Source: Callaeas wilsoni
Taxonomy: Eukaryota; Chordata; Aves; Passeriformes; Callaeidae
DNA length: 64,000 nucleotides
Direction: 5' to 3'
Assembly (NCBI GenBank): GCA_013398955.1
Contig: VWPU01004879.1
Coordinates: 83,391-147,390, forward strand
This document shows, one piece after another, positions 62,786 to 64,000 of this stretch. The notes under the pieces were generated by a model. It was not told where the DNA came from and searched no databases. It saw only the letters and a program-made list of their open reading frames with translations. Position 1 is the stretch's first letter. Each line of letters starts with the position of its first letter. A program made the translations under genes and the position numbers.

Positions 62786-63540
62786 TTAATTCACTATTTT
62801 GGATAGCTAAACACACAATTAAAGGTCTGTCTACATTTATTTCTGCCCAGTGTCTGATCCAATAAGCAATCTCAGAGGACAGTCACCTTATTAAGCCTTA
62901 AAGAAAGGACTGGAAAAATGGGATGAAAATTCCTGCTTTAAATATCATTCACATATGAAAAACAGTAACGTAGAACAGAAAAGTAATGAAATTAATTTAT
63001 ACCTTTTAACTAAAACTACAGAAACTTTTACTTTCTGTAACTCAGGAGGGTACCTTAACTGAAAGCTTGTGTCATATTACAGGTCGGCTGACTTTCAGCC
63101 TGACTTACTGAAGGTGACATTTTAAAAAATCTCTTTGTTCCAATATTCTTTTTCACTGTTTTAACTCCACTAAATAGACTTGCTGTTAAATTTTTCTATT
63201 CACTCTGCTATAATGAGTCTAGAATTAGGACTTTGGTGTCTTTGGACAACTTAAAAATCTAATGTAAATTAAATGGGCATCTTAAAAATTAGCATAATAA
63301 AAATAGACTAGAAAGAATGTAAAGCCAGTACATCACTTTTTGGCTTAGCAATAACTTAAATGGCTATTGCTTTTAAGAAGGATTTTTTTTTACAGTAAAC
63401 CATAAGTTCCATATGCTCCTTTTAAATACTGTTTTGAAAAAAAAAGCCCAACTAACAGTCAAATAATTAATTTAGTTGGCTAATTTAAAATAAAAAAGAA
63501 AAGTACACAACTTGCTCCCCAAAATTCATATTTTCTAGGT
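62786..63540. other. Unique AT-rich noncoding DNA
   Basis: No feature was recognised apart from short A/T runs. Confidence 0.55.
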
Positions 63541-63632
63541 ATTACATATATATATTACATATTACATATATATTATACATATATATTATACATATTACAT
63601 ATATATTATATTACATATATATATTACATATA
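63541..63632. repeat. AT-rich imperfect tandem repeat (ATTACATATATAT-type)
   Basis: Alternating ATTACATAT and TATAT units of 8-16 bases are repeated across about 92 bases. It is an easily melted, probably polymorphic sequence. Confidence 0.9.
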
Positions 63633-64000
63633 CTTTTGTATGATCTTTCATTGTTTGTCAGAATCACTACAAATATAAGGTGAGATCACCAGCAAAGACC
63701 AGCAGCCACTGTTACCATCTGTCACAGTATGGCCTCTAGAATTATGAAGTACACAATACATAACTACTTTTTTTAAAAAAAAAACAACTCCAGATCTTTA
63801 GCATCCCTAATGAACCAGTCTGCCTTTCTGGAGGCTTCGTTTTACTAAAGAGGGTTAATTTTACAGCTGCAACCCTTAAATGACAATGGTTACATATAAA
63901 AACTGTAAAAATGGTTCCTTTAGCTAGCAAATATTTTTACCTACTGCAATGTTTTCCTTTAACATATTCCCAATATTTGGGTGTCTCGGTTTGGACAGGT
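63633..64000. other. Unique noncoding DNA to window end
   Basis: A T7/A10 junction near 63770-63784. The 62-codon minus-strand frame is not recognised. Nothing else is supported. Confidence 0.5.

Noticed and set aside
62496..62789. 97-codon + frame with an alanine/proline-rich end
   Set aside because: It covers the inverted LTR fragment, so the composition comes from the repeat.
1..64000. Search for bacterial-type systems (operons, CRISPR, prophage), tRNA or rRNA genes and endogenous non-retroviral virus genes
   Set aside because: No regularly spaced repeats, cloverleaf-like segments, conserved rRNA words or viral protein similarity were seen; the repeat content is vertebrate.

Overview
The window reads as nuclear DNA from a bird, with no protein-coding gene that I can support. 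The vertebrate/avian assignment rests on interspersed repeats. There are seven CR1 LINE (chicken repeat 1) fragments, several ending in the diagnostic ATTCTATGATTCT-type 3' terminus. There are also LTR pieces of endogenous-retrovirus (ERVL-like) type, two of which resemble a family I associate with passerines and their relatives. The DNA is AT-rich, rich in stop codons, and dotted with homopolymer runs and microsatellites. It shows no operons, ribosome binding sites or dense ORFs. It looks like a gene desert or the interior of a very large intron; nothing in the window tells which.

Layout. Positions 1-3367 are unique AT-rich DNA. 3368-3864 is a truncated LTR (+). 3865-7893 is unique. 7894-8520 is a very old CR1 (-) of the lineage widespread in turtles and other amniotes. 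8521-12887 is unique, followed by a short CR1 3' tail (+) at 12888-12983. 12984-29540 is mostly unique, with G/T-strand tracts, a TA/CA microsatellite, a long pyrimidine tract and a TAAAA array. CR1 tails (+) lie at 29541-29810, 32795-33120 and 34168-34455. The densest repeat block is at 38361-40772: a CR1 with part of its reverse transcriptase frame, then a solo LTR (40142-40767) bounded by a 5-bp target-site duplication. 46730-47018 is LTR-like, and 47301-47690 is a CR1 3' end (-). 48995-49218 is an extreme G/T tract with a (TTGG)n core, and its reverse-complement counterpart is at 54960-55052. A single unresolved base follows a 22-base A run at 50937. 62633-62785 holds an inverted relative of the 3368 LTR, and 63541-63632 an AT dinucleotide-type repeat.

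The repeats do not cooperate as a system; they are independent insertions of different ages. Nearly all ORFs here are chance open frames or repeat debris. The only frame with recognisable protein homology is the decayed CR1 reverse transcriptase at 38554-39099, which lacks a catalytic aspartate. I found no tRNA, rRNA, CRISPR array, viral gene set or new biological system. The best leads are the intact solo LTR with its target-site duplication, the recurrent G/T tracts with quadruplex potential, an LTR-like segment of unassigned family, and unique segments that look like conserved noncoding elements.
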